A stretch of DNA of 27,293 nt from assembly GCA_045611765.1 (NCBI GenBank), contig JAZKXT010000001.1, forward strand, positions 1 to 27,293, read 5' to 3'. This DNA is from UMGS1649 sp045611765. Lineage in GTDB: Bacteria > Bacillota > Clostridia > TANB77 > CAG-465. Every line of letters begins with the position of its first letter. Within the stretch, counting starts at the first letter, position 1. A program made the translations under genes and the position numbers. This document shows, one piece after another, positions 1 to 8,616 of this stretch. The notes under the pieces were generated by a model. That model was not told the origin of the DNA. It saw nothing but the letters and a program-made list of their open reading frames with translations, and searched no databases.

Positions 1-889
1 CTCCTGCTGCTAATGTAAAGTATTTATTTGCATCTGTTGTTGTTTCTGTTATGTTTTTGAATACAACTTCTCTTACATTTCCACTTCCACTTACAGTTAT
101 ATCTGCTTTAAATCCTACTGGTTGTATATCTCCTGTTGTTAAGTCGGATCGTAGCCATGTCGTTCTGTGAGCCAAGGAGTTGCAAAGCTGTATTGTCTTC
201 CTAAGACCGCTTGGCCTCCGACTTGTTATGTTTTTGAATACAACTTCTCTTACATTTCCACTTCCACTTACAGTTATATCTGCTTTAAATCCTACTGGTT
301 GTATATCCCCTGTTGTTATATTAAAGCTTGTTACTTTTACATTGTCGTTTGCTGTTATTGTGTATTTTACTGTTTCACCTTCATATATTGAACCTGGAGT
401 TGCCGCGCTTATTGTTATTGCTGGTTTACTTGTATCTGCTGGTTGTTCTGGTTCTACTGGTTTTTCTACTTCCACTATTTTGAATGCAGGTGATACTTTC
501 TTAACGCTTGTATTTCCTGCCGCATCTTTAACTGCTCCTGCAGATATTGTAAAATACTTATCTGCTTTATCTGATGTGCTAACTATATTAGAAAACGTAA
601 TTTTTCTACTAAAATCTCCCGTTTCTATAATTGTTATAGTTGCATCGAATCCGTTTAATGTGATATTTGATGCATTTAATCTAAAGAATGTTACGCCTAC
701 GTTATCATTAGCGGCAACATTATATGATACCGTTCCACCCTTTTCAACTGTACTAGAGCTAGCCGCCCCAACAGTTAGAGCCGGCCTACTTGTATCTATC
801 TCAGTCGCAAAAACATAAACAGGAATATTTGTAAATATTACTGCTACTAATGCCATTATTGCGAACACTTTTTTATATATATTTTTCAT
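1..889 (-). CDS. Secreted Ig-like repeat protein, 3' end cut by window, contains assembly artefact
   Basis: The reading frame is open from an ATG at 889 to the left edge with no stop, so only about 296 N-terminal codons are present. GGAGG at 895-899 is a good ribosome binding site. Residues 1-28 look like a signal peptide (basic MKNIYKK, hydrophobic core, VFA before TEIDT), so export is inferred. Two related modules follow, each with DTS(R/K)PA, an AANDNV or TANDNV strand and a (D/N)KYFT(I/L)(S/A)AGA end; they are joined by a Pro/Glu linker near residues 138-153. This is the usual build of bacterial Ig-like surface proteins. Residues of about 222-250 are encoded by sequencing adapter, and a 93-nt segment is present twice around it. 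Removing 177 nt restores a second module that aligns with the first without gaps worth noting. The exact domain family and function are unknown. Confidence 0.8.
   Translation of the reverse strand, partial: MKNIYKKVFAIMALVAVIFTNIPVYVFATEIDTSRPALTVGAASSSTVEKGGTVSYNVAANDNVGVTFFRLNASNITLNGFDATITIIETGDFSRKITFSNIVSTSDKADKYFTISAGAVKDAAGNTSVKKVSPAFKIVEVEKPVEPEQPADTSKPAITISAATPGSIYEGETVKYTITANDNVKVTSFNITTGDIQPVGFKADITVSGSGNVREVVFKNITSRRPSGLRKTIQLCNSLAHRTTWLRSDLTTGDIQPVGFKADITVSGSGNVREVVFKNITETTTDANKYFTLAAG
48..140. repeat. First copy of artefactual 93-bp duplication
   Basis: Matches 225-317 at a fixed offset of 177 nt with one difference (T131 against C308, synonymous in a Gly codon on the coding strand). 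It ends exactly where the adapter begins. Probably the library insert of a short-fragment read rather than a genomic repeat. Confidence 0.85.
141..224. other. DNBSEQ/MGI library adapter with 10-nt barcode (contamination)
   Basis: Positions 141-182 begin AAGTCGGATCGTAGCCATGT, which I recognise as the MGI/BGISEQ read-2 adapter. Positions 193-224 are the reverse complement of the read-1 adapter (AAGTCGGAGGCCAAGCGGTC and so on). The 10 nt between them, 183-192, sit where the sample barcode lies (TACAGCTTTG on the minus strand). The total is 84 nt, or 28 codons, so the frame of the overlapping gene stays open. This is not biological sequence. Confidence 0.96.
225..317. repeat. Second copy of artefactual 93-bp duplication
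   Basis: Begins directly after the adapter and repeats 48-140 with one mismatch. Insert (93) plus adapter (84) gives the 177-nt period, as expected for one circularised short insert read through its adapter. Confidence 0.85.
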
Positions 890-920
890 TTTTACCTCCA
901 TGGTCACAATCCACAAATAT

Positions 921-949
921 ATGTTAACATAATTTTGAAATAAAGTCAA
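921..949 (-). promoter_or_regulatory. Probable sigma-A promoter of the Ig-like protein gene
   Basis: On the minus strand TTGACT (949-944), a 17-nt spacer and TAACAT (926-921). It lies about 30 nt upstream of the start codon. Match to consensus is 5/6 and 4/6. Confidence 0.5.
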
Positions 950-1103
950 CATTTTACGCTGTTTTTTAGCCTTTTTAATGATTTTTTTAAAATTTAATTT
1001 ACATTTTTTTCCACGTATTTTTTTGTGTTTTTTTCACAAATTATAAATGTAAAACAAATACTTTAGTTTTGCAAAATTATTCAAGTAGGAGGTGAACTTT
1101 ATT

Positions 1104-1298
1104 ATGGCAAGTAATTCAAATCAATATGTAAACCCAAACGCTAAAGCTGCTTTAGAAAAAATGAAATATGAAGTTGCTAACGAAATCGGTGTTAACTTAA
1201 AACAAGGTTACAATGGTGACTTAACTTCTAAGCAAGCGGGTTCTATAGGTGGAACTATGGTTAGAAAACTTATAGAAAGAGCTGAATCTCAAATGTAG
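1104..1298 (+). CDS. Alpha/beta-type small acid-soluble spore protein
   Basis: A 64-residue protein of the SASP alpha/beta family. These proteins coat and protect DNA in the dormant spore and are degraded by the GPR protease at germination. It shows the family pattern: an Asn-rich N terminus, ALEKMKYEVANEIGVNL, then a conserved C-terminal half with SKQAGSIGGTMVRKLIERAE. YEVA fits the GPR cleavage region. I choose the ATG at 1104 because AGGAGGTG at 1087-1094 is its binding site; an in-frame GTG at 1092 lies inside that site. GTATT (1015-1019) and CAAATTA (1037-1043), 17 nt apart, loosely resemble a forespore sigma-G promoter, which is a weak inference. The gene is monocistronic, with its own terminator, and is the clearest sign that the organism forms endospores. 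Confidence 0.95.
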   Translation: MASNSNQYVNPNAKAALEKMKYEVANEIGVNLKQGYNGDLTSKQAGSIGGTMVRKLIERAESQM

Positions 1299-1321
1299 TT
1301 TAGTTTAAATTTGAGTTTTTA

Positions 1322-1352
1322 AGCAACGGATTGTTATATTCCGTTGCTTTTA
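1322..1352 (+). terminator. Intrinsic terminator after the SASP gene
   Basis: AGCAACGGA (1322-1330) pairs perfectly with TCCGTTGCT (1340-1348) around a 9-nt loop, followed by a T-rich tract. Confidence 0.85.
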
Positions 1353-1426
1353 TTATATATTTTTATTAAACTCTAGTTTTTTTATTCCAATATATGATAT
1401 ACTATTACAAACTAAGGAGAAAAATT

Positions 1427-2470
1427 ATGAGTATAATTATTAATATACTGCTTTTAGCATTAGGATTATTCTTGCTTATAAAAGGTTCAGATATATTCGT
1501 AGATGCTGGAACTGTTATAGGTAAAATGTTTAAGATGACTGAAGTGTTGATCGGGCTTACAATAGTATGCATAGGAACTGGATTACCCGAATTAATCCTT
1601 TCTATAAATGGTTCCATTAATGGTACATCAAATCTTGTTATTGGTAATATTGTTGGAACAAACATATTTAATATGTGTATAATTTTAGGTTTGATATGTG
1701 TACTTCACCCAATAAAATTTTTAAGACAAACTGTACGCAAAGACATGCATATGAGTTTATTGTCTGCCATAGCTTTATTTGTACTTTTATTAGATAATGT
1801 ACAATATAGCTTAGCTAAAAATACGCTTTCTCTTACAGATGGTATTATATTACTACTACTTTTTGCAGTGTTTATTTATTATACCTTTTACGAAATTACA
1901 GGCTATCTAAGAGATAGACGTGAGAAAAAATACCAAGAACAAAAGCAAAATGCCAATAGCGGCAATAAAGCAAATGTACCGCAAGAACAACCGCAAATCT
2001 ATACAAACAAAGATATGAAAAAGCTATTTAAGAATATTGCTATAGCACTTATTGGAGTTATAATGGTACATATAGGAGCAGAAATTACTATAGATAGCAC
2101 CGTAAAAATCGCGCAGTTCTTCAATGTAAGTCAAACGTTTATATCTATTGTTATAATAGCAGTTGGTACTTCGCTTCCAGAACTAACTACTTCCTATGCT
2201 GCAATTAAGAAAAACAGAATAAACATTGCTATCGGTAACTTGATTGGTAGCAACATGTTTAATACACTTTGCGTTTTAGGTTTATCATCTCTAATTAATC
2301 CTATTGTTTTAGACGGAAATTATTTGTTAATAGACTGTGCTGTTTTTGTTATAGTTTGTTTCGTAATGGTTCTGTTTACCAAAAGGAAACCAGAAATAAC
2401 AAAATTAGAGGGGTTCTCTCTAATTAGCATATATATTTTATATATTATTTACGTTTTATTTAGACGTTAA
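1427..2470 (+). CDS. CaCA-family Na+/Ca2+ exchanger-like membrane protein (YrbG type)
   Basis: A 347-residue polytopic membrane protein of the calcium/cation antiporter superfamily, which exports Ca2+ in exchange for Na+ or H+. The two inverted alpha-repeats are visible: GTGLPE at 50-55 with GNIVGTNIFN at 73-82, and GTSLPE at 247-252 with GNLIGSNMFN near 270-279. The acidic Glu in each GTxLPE is the ion ligand of the family. About ten hydrophobic segments flank a polar, Gln/Lys-rich cytoplasmic loop around residues 165-200. The ATG at 1427 is chosen because AAGGAG lies just upstream; an in-frame ATG at 1394 has no such site. It is a single gene between two terminators. The ion coupling cannot be read from sequence. 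Confidence 0.92.
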   Translation: MSIIINILLLALGLFLLIKGSDIFVDAGTVIGKMFKMTEVLIGLTIVCIGTGLPELILSINGSINGTSNLVIGNIVGTNIFNMCIILGLICVLHPIKFLRQTVRKDMHMSLLSAIALFVLLLDNVQYSLAKNTLSLTDGIILLLLFAVFIYYTFYEITGYLRDRREKKYQEQKQNANSGNKANVPQEQPQIYTNKDMKKLFKNIAIALIGVIMVHIGAEITIDSTVKIAQFFNVSQTFISIVIIAVGTSLPELTTSYAAIKKNRINIAIGNLIGSNMFNTLCVLGLSSLINPIVLDGNYLLIDCAVFVIVCFVMVLFTKRKPEITKLEGFSLISIYILYIIYVLFRR

Positions 2471-2475
2471 AAGTC

Positions 2476-2509
2476 AATAAAAATACTGGGTAAACCCAGT
2501 ATTTTTATT
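2476..2509. terminator. Bidirectional terminator between convergent genes
   Basis: A 15-bp perfect stem (2476-2490 with 2495-2509) has a TAAA loop. The A/T-rich outer stem supplies a U tract on both strands, so it can end both the exchanger gene and the hpf gene. Confidence 0.92.
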
Positions 2510-2510
2510 A

Positions 2511-2855
2511 TTATTCTTCTGCTTCTAAATCCTCTTCCGTAACACCCATTTGCACAGTACTTGCTGTTCTACGATTTAATTTAATAGTTTTTTGTTTTCG
2601 TATTTGTCCTAACAATTTATCTATTATTAAATCAATTCCGGCGTATACATCATGAATGTTTTCTTCAGCCATATAAGTCTTACCTTTGCTTTCTATACGA
2701 ATGTTTACATTTTGTTTTTCCTTTTTAGCAGAAAATGTAACGTGTGCTATTGTAGAGTTATCAAAAAACTTATCTAATTTAGCAACTTTCTTTGTGGCAT
2801 ACTCTCTTATACCATCTGTTACATCAATTCCAATTCCTGTTATATCTAATTTCAT
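2511..2855 (-). CDS. hpf: Ribosome hibernation-promoting factor, short form (HPF/RaiA family)
   Basis: A 114-residue protein of the S30AE/HPF family, which binds the decoding region of idle 30S subunits and blocks translation. The fold is recognisable: MKLDITGIGIDVTDGIREY, KKVAKLDKFF, VTFSAKKEKQNVNIRIES, then DVYAGIDLIIDKL. It ends soon after this domain with a short acidic tail. Most Firmicutes carry long HPF of about 180 residues with a C-terminal dimerisation domain that makes 100S ribosomes; that domain is absent here. I start at 2855, after GAGGAG, because longer in-frame starts would lie in or upstream of the promoter at 2877-2905. The gene sits downstream of polC but has its own promoter. 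Confidence 0.92.
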   Translation of the reverse strand: MKLDITGIGIDVTDGIREYATKKVAKLDKFFDNSTIAHVTFSAKKEKQNVNIRIESKGKTYMAEENIHDVYAGIDLIIDKLLGQIRKQKTIKLNRRTASTVQMGVTEEDLEAEE

Positions 2856-2876
2856 ATATATCAACTCCTCATATAC

Positions 2877-2905
2877 ATTATATAATATAATCTCTATATA
2901 AGCAA
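2877..2905 (-). promoter_or_regulatory. Sigma-A type promoter of hpf
   Basis: TTGCTT (2905-2900), 17-nt spacer, perfect TATAAT (2882-2877) on the minus strand. The predicted transcript start lies about 15 nt before the 2855 start codon and so decides that start. Confidence 0.6.
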
Positions 2906-2928
2906 CCATTTTTGTCCTATTTTTGTCA

Positions 2929-5900
2929 CTACATCATGCTAGCTTCATCGAATAGCGATACTTGTGAAGAATTAGGCATCCCCTTAGTACATCCATACTT
3001 ATCTAAAAGTTCTAATGCAGATTTTCCTATTTTAGCTCTAGATACCAGATTCTCTTTTGATGAAAACTTTCCATCTTCTCTTGCTTTCGCAACATTTTTA
3101 GCATTGACTGTTCCAAATGTCGGTATTGCTGAAAGCGGTGGCCTTACACCATCTTCTTCTACTAAGAATTTAGTTGCATCCGATTTATATAAATCTATTG
3201 GAAGGAAATCTATTCCTCTTTCCATCATTTCGTTTACAACTTCAAGAACTGTTACCATGTCCTTTTCAACATTACTTGCTTCTGGATTAGATTCAATGTT
3301 TTTTATAGCCTCTTTAACCTTCTGCTTATTTGTACACATTATTTCCGCATTAAACGCATCTGCTCTAACAGTGAAATATGTAGCATAGAATGCTTTTGGA
3401 TAATACACCTTAAAATACGCTATTCTATATGCCATCATAACATATGCACAAGCATGTGCTTTAGGGAACATGTATTTTATTTTCAAGCACGAATCTATAT
3501 ACCATTCTGGGACATCGCACTCTCTCATTTTATCTTTCATTTCTTCGGTTAAATCCTTTTTTGCTTTTCCCTTTCTTGTTATCTCCATTATTTTAAAGGC
3601 AAGAGATGGGTCAAGTCCTTTTTGTATAAGATATATCATAATGTCATCACGAGTACATATAGCTTCTTTAAGTGTAGTTATTCCTTGCTCGATTAAGCTT
3701 TGAGCGTTGTTTAACCACACGTCTGTACCATGTGAAAGCCCAGATATTCTAACTAGTTCACCAAAAGTTGTTGGTTTAGTGTCTAATAACATCTGTCGCA
3801 CAAACTTAGTACCAAACTCAGGTATTGCATAAGTTGCAACCTTCGAACGTTCTTGTTCTTCGGTAATACCTAATGCTTCTGTCGAACTAAATAGTGACAT
3901 TACCTTTGGCTCATCTAGCGGTATAGTTTTTGCGTCTATTCCAGTTAAATCTTCTAACATTCTAATTACAGTCGGATCATCATGACCTAGTATATCTAGT
4001 TTTAACAGGTTATCATGGATAGAATGGAAGTCAAAATGCGTTGTTATTGTATTTGAAGTTGGGTCATCCGCCGGTCTTTGTACTGGACAGAAATCATAAA
4101 TCTCTCTATCTCTTGGAACAACTATAATACCGCCCGGGTGTTGTCCGGTAGTTCTTTTTATGCCAGTACACATTTTTGCTTCTCTGTTTATTTCAGGAAC
4201 ACGTATATGTTGGTTTTTCTCTTCGTAATATTTTCTAACAAATCCATATGCTGTTTTCTCAGCAAGCGTAGATATTGTTCCTGCTCTAAATGTTTTATAC
4301 TTACCAAATAACACTTCAGTATATGCATGAGCTTTTGCTTGGTAATCTCCTGAGAAGTTAAGGTCTATATCCGGGACCTTGTCCCCCTTAAATCCAAGGA
4401 AAGTTTCAAACGGTATATCCATTCCATCTTTTCTCATCTTATGTCCACATTTAGGGCAATCCTTATCTTCCATATCTACTCCTGTTGTTACTGTTACGGG
4501 CGGGAATTCACTATATTTACACTCCGGGCAAACGTAGTGTGGTGGAAGCGGATTAACCTCCGTAATACCACTCATTGTTGCCACAAACGAGGAACCAACC
4601 GACCCTCTCGAACCAACAAGATATCCATCATCATTAGATTTCTTAACTAGTTTTTGTGCTATTATATACATAACCGAGAAGCCATTGGTTATTATACTGT
4701 TAAGTTCTTTTTTTATTCTCGCCTCTACTATTTCAGGTAGCGGTTCACCATATATGCTTCTTGCCTTTTCATATGTTAGTCGTTCTATTTCCTCGTCAGA
4801 ACCGTCAATAACAGGGTTATACGTTCCATCAACAACAGGTTTTATTTCCTCAAACATATCTGCAATTTTGTTTGGATTGTCTATTACTACTTCACGTGCT
4901 GTCGCTTCATCTAGGTAATCGAATTCTTTTAGCATCTCATCCGTTGTTCTAAAATATAGCGGGGCTTGCTCATCAGCATCGTCGAAGCCTTGCCCGGCCA
5001 TAATAATTCTTCTATATAATTCATCTTGTTGATTTAAGAAGTGAACATCACATGTAGCACATACTGGTATGTCTAGCTCACGTCCTAAATCTACGATTTT
5101 TCTGTTTAAGTTTCTTAATCCTTCGTGATTTTCAACTTCGCCACTTCTTATATAGAATTCATTATTACCTATTGGTTGTATTTCTAAATAATCATAATAT
5201 TTAGAAATGTTTTTTGACTTATCCACATCGCCTTCCATTATTGCTTGGAATAATTCACCGCGTTCACAAGCCGAACCAATTATTAATCCTTCTCTATACC
5301 TATTAATTAACGACCTTGAAAGTCTTGGTTTCTTATGGAAATATCTAATGTGCGAAAAAGATACAAGCTTGTACAAATTTTTAAGTCCAACATAATTTTT
5401 AGCAAGTATTATTATATGATATGGGCTCATCTGTCTTTTATCTTCTATGAACTCTGTTTGTACATAGTCTCCCACTTTCATATTTTTGCTTTCGACTACT
5501 TCACACATTTTTATAAAGACTTTAGCAGTGGCTCTTGCATCATTTATAGCTCTGTGCGCATTTTCAAGCTGTATACCTAAGTTTTCAGCAATCGTTCCTA
5601 GTTTATGATTTTCATATCCTTCAAACATTTCTCTCGAAATAGCGAGTGTATCTATAATATGTATAGGTTTTTCATAACCACATTTTTCTGCAAAGTGATT
5701 TATAAACGAAGTATCAAATCTTGCGTTATGTGCAACAATAGTACAATCTTTTGCAAAGTCTAAAAATCCTTTCAATGCTTCCTCTATCTTTGGAGCATCT
5801 TTTACCATTTCTGGCGTTATGTGAGTTAATTCCTGTACATCTTTAGGTATACTTCTTTCTGGATTTACAAATGTAGAAAATTCGTCTATGCACTTACCAT

Positions 5901-7257
5901 CTTTTACCTTTACTGCTGCGATTTCCGTTATAGCATCAGAGCCTGGCGTAAAGCCTGTTGTTTCTATATCAAAAACAACATACGTGTCTGGCGCTATTAT
6001 GCCAGGTTCTACATCAGGTATTAAATACCCCTCTACACCATACAAGACCTTTATATCGAATTTCTTTTCTGCGTAGTTAAATGCTGCAAGATTTGCTTCA
6101 GGGAAACTTTGTAACACACCGTGGTCTGTTATAGCAACTGCTTTATGCCCCCATTTTATTGCTTGTTTAACTATATCTGTTGCTGAACTTACACCGTCCA
6201 TAGCACTCATTTGTGTATGCATATGAAGCTCTACTCTCTTAACCTCAGCATCGTCTGTTCTTGGCTTTGGCTTTTTGCCTTCTACAATATTTCTAAGTAT
6301 TATACTTACATCCTTCGCATACATATCATATTGTGGAGCACCGTCCACCTTTACGTAATTGCCCACCTTTAATTTAGACGTAAGCTCACCAACATCAATT
6401 CTTTTAGGGTCAGCAAATATCTTTGTAGATATTGTACTTGTGCTATCACTTATATCTACTGTAAACATTTCTTTTCCTGTTTTAGTAGTCTTAACTTCAA
6501 CAGCTTCAATTTTACCTTCAATGCAAGCACTATCCATTTCTTGATTTATATCTTCTATTTTATCTACCTTTACATTTTCTTTTATCCCTCTACCGTATAT
6601 AACCCCTTCTGGAAGAGGGCCTGCTGGTTCTTTAGGCTGTGCGGTAAAAGCAGGTTTAGATGATTGCGCCGGTTTAAAAGCTTGTTGGGGTTGTGACTGT
6701 GTTTTTGGCTGCTGTGAAACCTGTGATTGCTCTTTTATTTCAGGTTTTATTAATTTTTCCTCTTTATGACTTTTAGCAAATTCTTCTTTAGCGTTTAAAG
6801 AGTCATATATATTTACCTCTACTTCTACTCCAAAGAACTTTTTAACTAATTCAGATATATATTCGTCCGTCTTTTTAAGTTTCATAAATGATGCACTTGG
6901 CACCTTAAGTTCTATACTTACTTCCACGTTTTCTAATGATACTTTACTGTCTTTAAAAATATCCTTCATATACGGAAATATTAATCCTACAAGTTCTATT
7001 ATTTCCTGTATATTATCTACATTTATTTCCTGCTTCACTGTAACTTTTGGAATAACTTTAAAAGATTTAAGTCCAAACACAGTTTCAGCATTTTTAGAAA
7101 ACTCATACAAGTCTTTGGGAACTATTTTTCTATCTATATCTACTCCAATTATTGCCGCATTATTTTTCTTAGAGAATTTTACCTCCAAGACTGTCAAATC
7201 ATTTATTGTGCTCCCTATAAACGTTGCCTGTTCAAATAGTTCACAGACCTTTTTCAT
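2929..7257 (-). CDS. polC: DNA polymerase III alpha subunit, PolC type
   Basis: A replicative polymerase of 1442 residues, the usual PolC length, with built-in 3'-5' proofreading. Order of parts: an N-terminal region with a Gln/Pro-rich linker (about 170-215), an OB fold near 250-320, a split PHP domain (VELHMHTQ at about 342), a DnaQ-like exonuclease (DIETTG at 430, HNARFD at 510, HRAINDARA at 568), then the polymerase. In the last part SRGSVGSS (about 883), a CPEC/CPKC zinc site (910 and 934) and the catalytic DIDLNFS (about 963) are visible. The C terminus carries QVSLFD, which fits a sliding-clamp binding motif. The start at 7257 has GAGGGG 7 nt upstream; an in-frame TTG at 7290 has no site. 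It is last in the frr-cdsA-rseP-polC cluster, 80 nt after rseP. Confidence 0.98.
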   Translation of the reverse strand: MKKVCELFEQATFIGSTINDLTVLEVKFSKKNNAAIIGVDIDRKIVPKDLYEFSKNAETVFGLKSFKVIPKVTVKQEINVDNIQEIIELVGLIFPYMKDIFKDSKVSLENVEVSIELKVPSASFMKLKKTDEYISELVKKFFGVEVEVNIYDSLNAKEEFAKSHKEEKLIKPEIKEQSQVSQQPKTQSQPQQAFKPAQSSKPAFTAQPKEPAGPLPEGVIYGRGIKENVKVDKIEDINQEMDSACIEGKIEAVEVKTTKTGKEMFTVDISDSTSTISTKIFADPKRIDVGELTSKLKVGNYVKVDGAPQYDMYAKDVSIILRNIVEGKKPKPRTDDAEVKRVELHMHTQMSAMDGVSSATDIVKQAIKWGHKAVAITDHGVLQSFPEANLAAFNYAEKKFDIKVLYGVEGYLIPDVEPGIIAPDTYVVFDIETTGFTPGSDAITEIAAVKVKDGKCIDEFSTFVNPERSIPKDVQELTHITPEMVKDAPKIEEALKGFLDFAKDCTIVAHNARFDTSFINHFAEKCGYEKPIHIIDTLAISREMFEGYENHKLGTIAENLGIQLENAHRAINDARATAKVFIKMCEVVESKNMKVGDYVQTEFIEDKRQMSPYHIIILAKNYVGLKNLYKLVSFSHIRYFHKKPRLSRSLINRYREGLIIGSACERGELFQAIMEGDVDKSKNISKYYDYLEIQPIGNNEFYIRSGEVENHEGLRNLNRKIVDLGRELDIPVCATCDVHFLNQQDELYRRIIMAGQGFDDADEQAPLYFRTTDEMLKEFDYLDEATAREVVIDNPNKIADMFEEIKPVVDGTYNPVIDGSDEEIERLTYEKARSIYGEPLPEIVEARIKKELNSIITNGFSVMYIIAQKLVKKSNDDGYLVGSRGSVGSSFVATMSGITEVNPLPPHYVCPECKYSEFPPVTVTTGVDMEDKDCPKCGHKMRKDGMDIPFETFLGFKGDKVPDIDLNFSGDYQAKAHAYTEVLFGKYKTFRAGTISTLAEKTAYGFVRKYYEEKNQHIRVPEINREAKMCTGIKRTTGQHPGGIIVVPRDREIYDFCPVQRPADDPTSNTITTHFDFHSIHDNLLKLDILGHDDPTVIRMLEDLTGIDAKTIPLDEPKVMSLFSSTEALGITEEQERSKVATYAIPEFGTKFVRQMLLDTKPTTFGELVRISGLSHGTDVWLNNAQSLIEQGITTLKEAICTRDDIMIYLIQKGLDPSLAFKIMEITRKGKAKKDLTEEMKDKMRECDVPEWYIDSCLKIKYMFPKAHACAYVMMAYRIAYFKVYYPKAFYATYFTVRADAFNAEIMCTNKQKVKEAIKNIESNPEASNVEKDMVTVLEVVNEMMERGIDFLPIDLYKSDATKFLVEEDGVRPPLSAIPTFGTVNAKNVAKAREDGKFSSKENLVSRAKIGKSALELLDKYGCTKGMPNSSQVSLFDEASMM

Positions 7258-7337
7258 ACCTTCACCCCTCTTCTTAATATAAAAACCCAAAACGATAAAA
7301 CATTTTGGATTTTTATTTCTTCTCTTTTGTAATTATT

Positions 7338-8594
7338 TTAAACTATTCTAATAATATCATTTATTGTAACAAAAATTGTAAGTAACAACAATAATCCCAA
7401 GCCGATATAACTTAATATCGCTTCCACTTTTGGGGATACTTTCTTCTTAGTTATCCACTCTATTAACACTAAAACTACTTTCCCTCCGTCAAGCGGCGGA
7501 AATGGTAATATGTTTGCAATTCCTACTGCAAGAGATATCATGGCAAGCATACTTAAGAAGTCTAATAGTCCTTCTGTTTTAGATACGACTTCTCCTATTC
7601 CAACTATTCCAGAAAGTTGAGTTATTGCAACATCACCTTTGAATAAATCTACATATGATCCAACTATTTGAGAAATAGTTGCTATAGATTTATAATATGA
7701 TGTAGCAAGTGTTGTGGTTGTCTCTTCAAACACCATTAATCCTAGATTGAAAGTTGTTTTGGCTGCTGGTGTTACTTTTAATGCAACTTCTTTATCCCCT
7801 CTTAAAACAACCACATCTACTTCTTTATTTGGATTTGCGGATATTATATTTACAACTTGTTCTGAATTTGTTACTTGTTCGCCGTTTACACTTAATATTT
7901 TATCTCCCGCTTTTATGTCAGCGCTACTTGCCGGCATACCAGGTTCAACCATATCTATATAAGGTTGAACATTTCCATCTTCGGTAAGTTTAGTTGTATC
8001 AAAATAAACCCCCATATATCCAATTTCTTTTACAGCATCTTTTACTACTAGAGACTGCTTACTTCCATCTCTTAAATATTCAACAGTAACATCTTTTACG
8101 TCTATATTGTTATATAATGCTATGTCTTGATATATATGTATATTTGTGTTTTCAATTTTAGTTATTGTATCTCCAGCTCTAAGTCCCGCTTCATATGACA
8201 CGCTATTCTCATCAAGTGTAGATATTTGTGTTGAATATGTAGGTGTAAACATATTTACACTTAAGAATATTGTTGTTGCAAGTATTGCGTTAAAAACAAC
8301 TCCAGCTACTAAAACTATTATTCTTTTCCATGGCGCTTTGTTAGAGAACGCATTCTCATCTTTAGAGTCTCCTTCTTCACCTTCAATCGCTACATACCCA
8401 CCAAGTGGTATCCAACGCAAGGAATACATAGTTCCTTTATATTTTTTTTGAACTATTTTAGGGCCGAAGCCTATACTAAATTCATTAACTGTCATTTTAA
8501 ATAGTTTAGCAAATAAAAAATGACCAAACTCATGAATTGTAGCAACTACCCCTAAAACTATAATTAATTTTATTATAGTTAAAACTATTGTCAT
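7338..8594 (-). CDS. rseP: Site-2 protease RseP (RIP zinc metalloprotease)
   Basis: A 418-residue intramembrane protease of the S2P family, which cuts membrane-bound anti-sigma factors and signal-peptide remnants within the bilayer. The zinc site HEFGH is at 21-25 in the first membrane helix, and the second active-site element NILPFPPLDGG is at about 361-371. Between them are hydrophobic helices and a PDZ region, with a clear PDZ around 200-270 (GMPASSADIKAGDKILSVNG) and a second, less clear one before it. The start codon follows GGGAG at a slightly long distance. It lies 22 nt after cdsA. The usual dxr gene between cdsA and rseP is missing. Confidence 0.97.
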   Translation of the reverse strand: MTIVLTIIKLIIVLGVVATIHEFGHFLFAKLFKMTVNEFSIGFGPKIVQKKYKGTMYSLRWIPLGGYVAIEGEEGDSKDENAFSNKAPWKRIIVLVAGVVFNAILATTIFLSVNMFTPTYSTQISTLDENSVSYEAGLRAGDTITKIENTNIHIYQDIALYNNIDVKDVTVEYLRDGSKQSLVVKDAVKEIGYMGVYFDTTKLTEDGNVQPYIDMVEPGMPASSADIKAGDKILSVNGEQVTNSEQVVNIISANPNKEVDVVVLRGDKEVALKVTPAAKTTFNLGLMVFEETTTTLATSYYKSIATISQIVGSYVDLFKGDVAITQLSGIVGIGEVVSKTEGLLDFLSMLAMISLAVGIANILPFPPLDGGKVVLVLIEWITKKKVSPKVEAILSYIGLGLLLLLTIFVTINDIIRIV

Positions 8595-8616
8595 TATTTT
8601 TCAACTCCCATAACTA

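Noticed and set aside
48..317. Real tandem repeat or repeat expansion of an Ig-like domain
   Set aside because: The copies are separated by a sequencing adapter with barcode, and the period equals insert plus adapter length.
180..818. Plus-strand ORF of 212 codons
   Set aside because: It is the antisense shadow of the secreted Ig-like protein gene on the minus strand, which has a binding site, signal peptide and domain-like repeats. It also starts inside adapter sequence.
3470..6544. Several plus-strand ORFs of 60-81 codons
   Set aside because: All are antisense to polC, whose domains and motifs run without interruption through this stretch.
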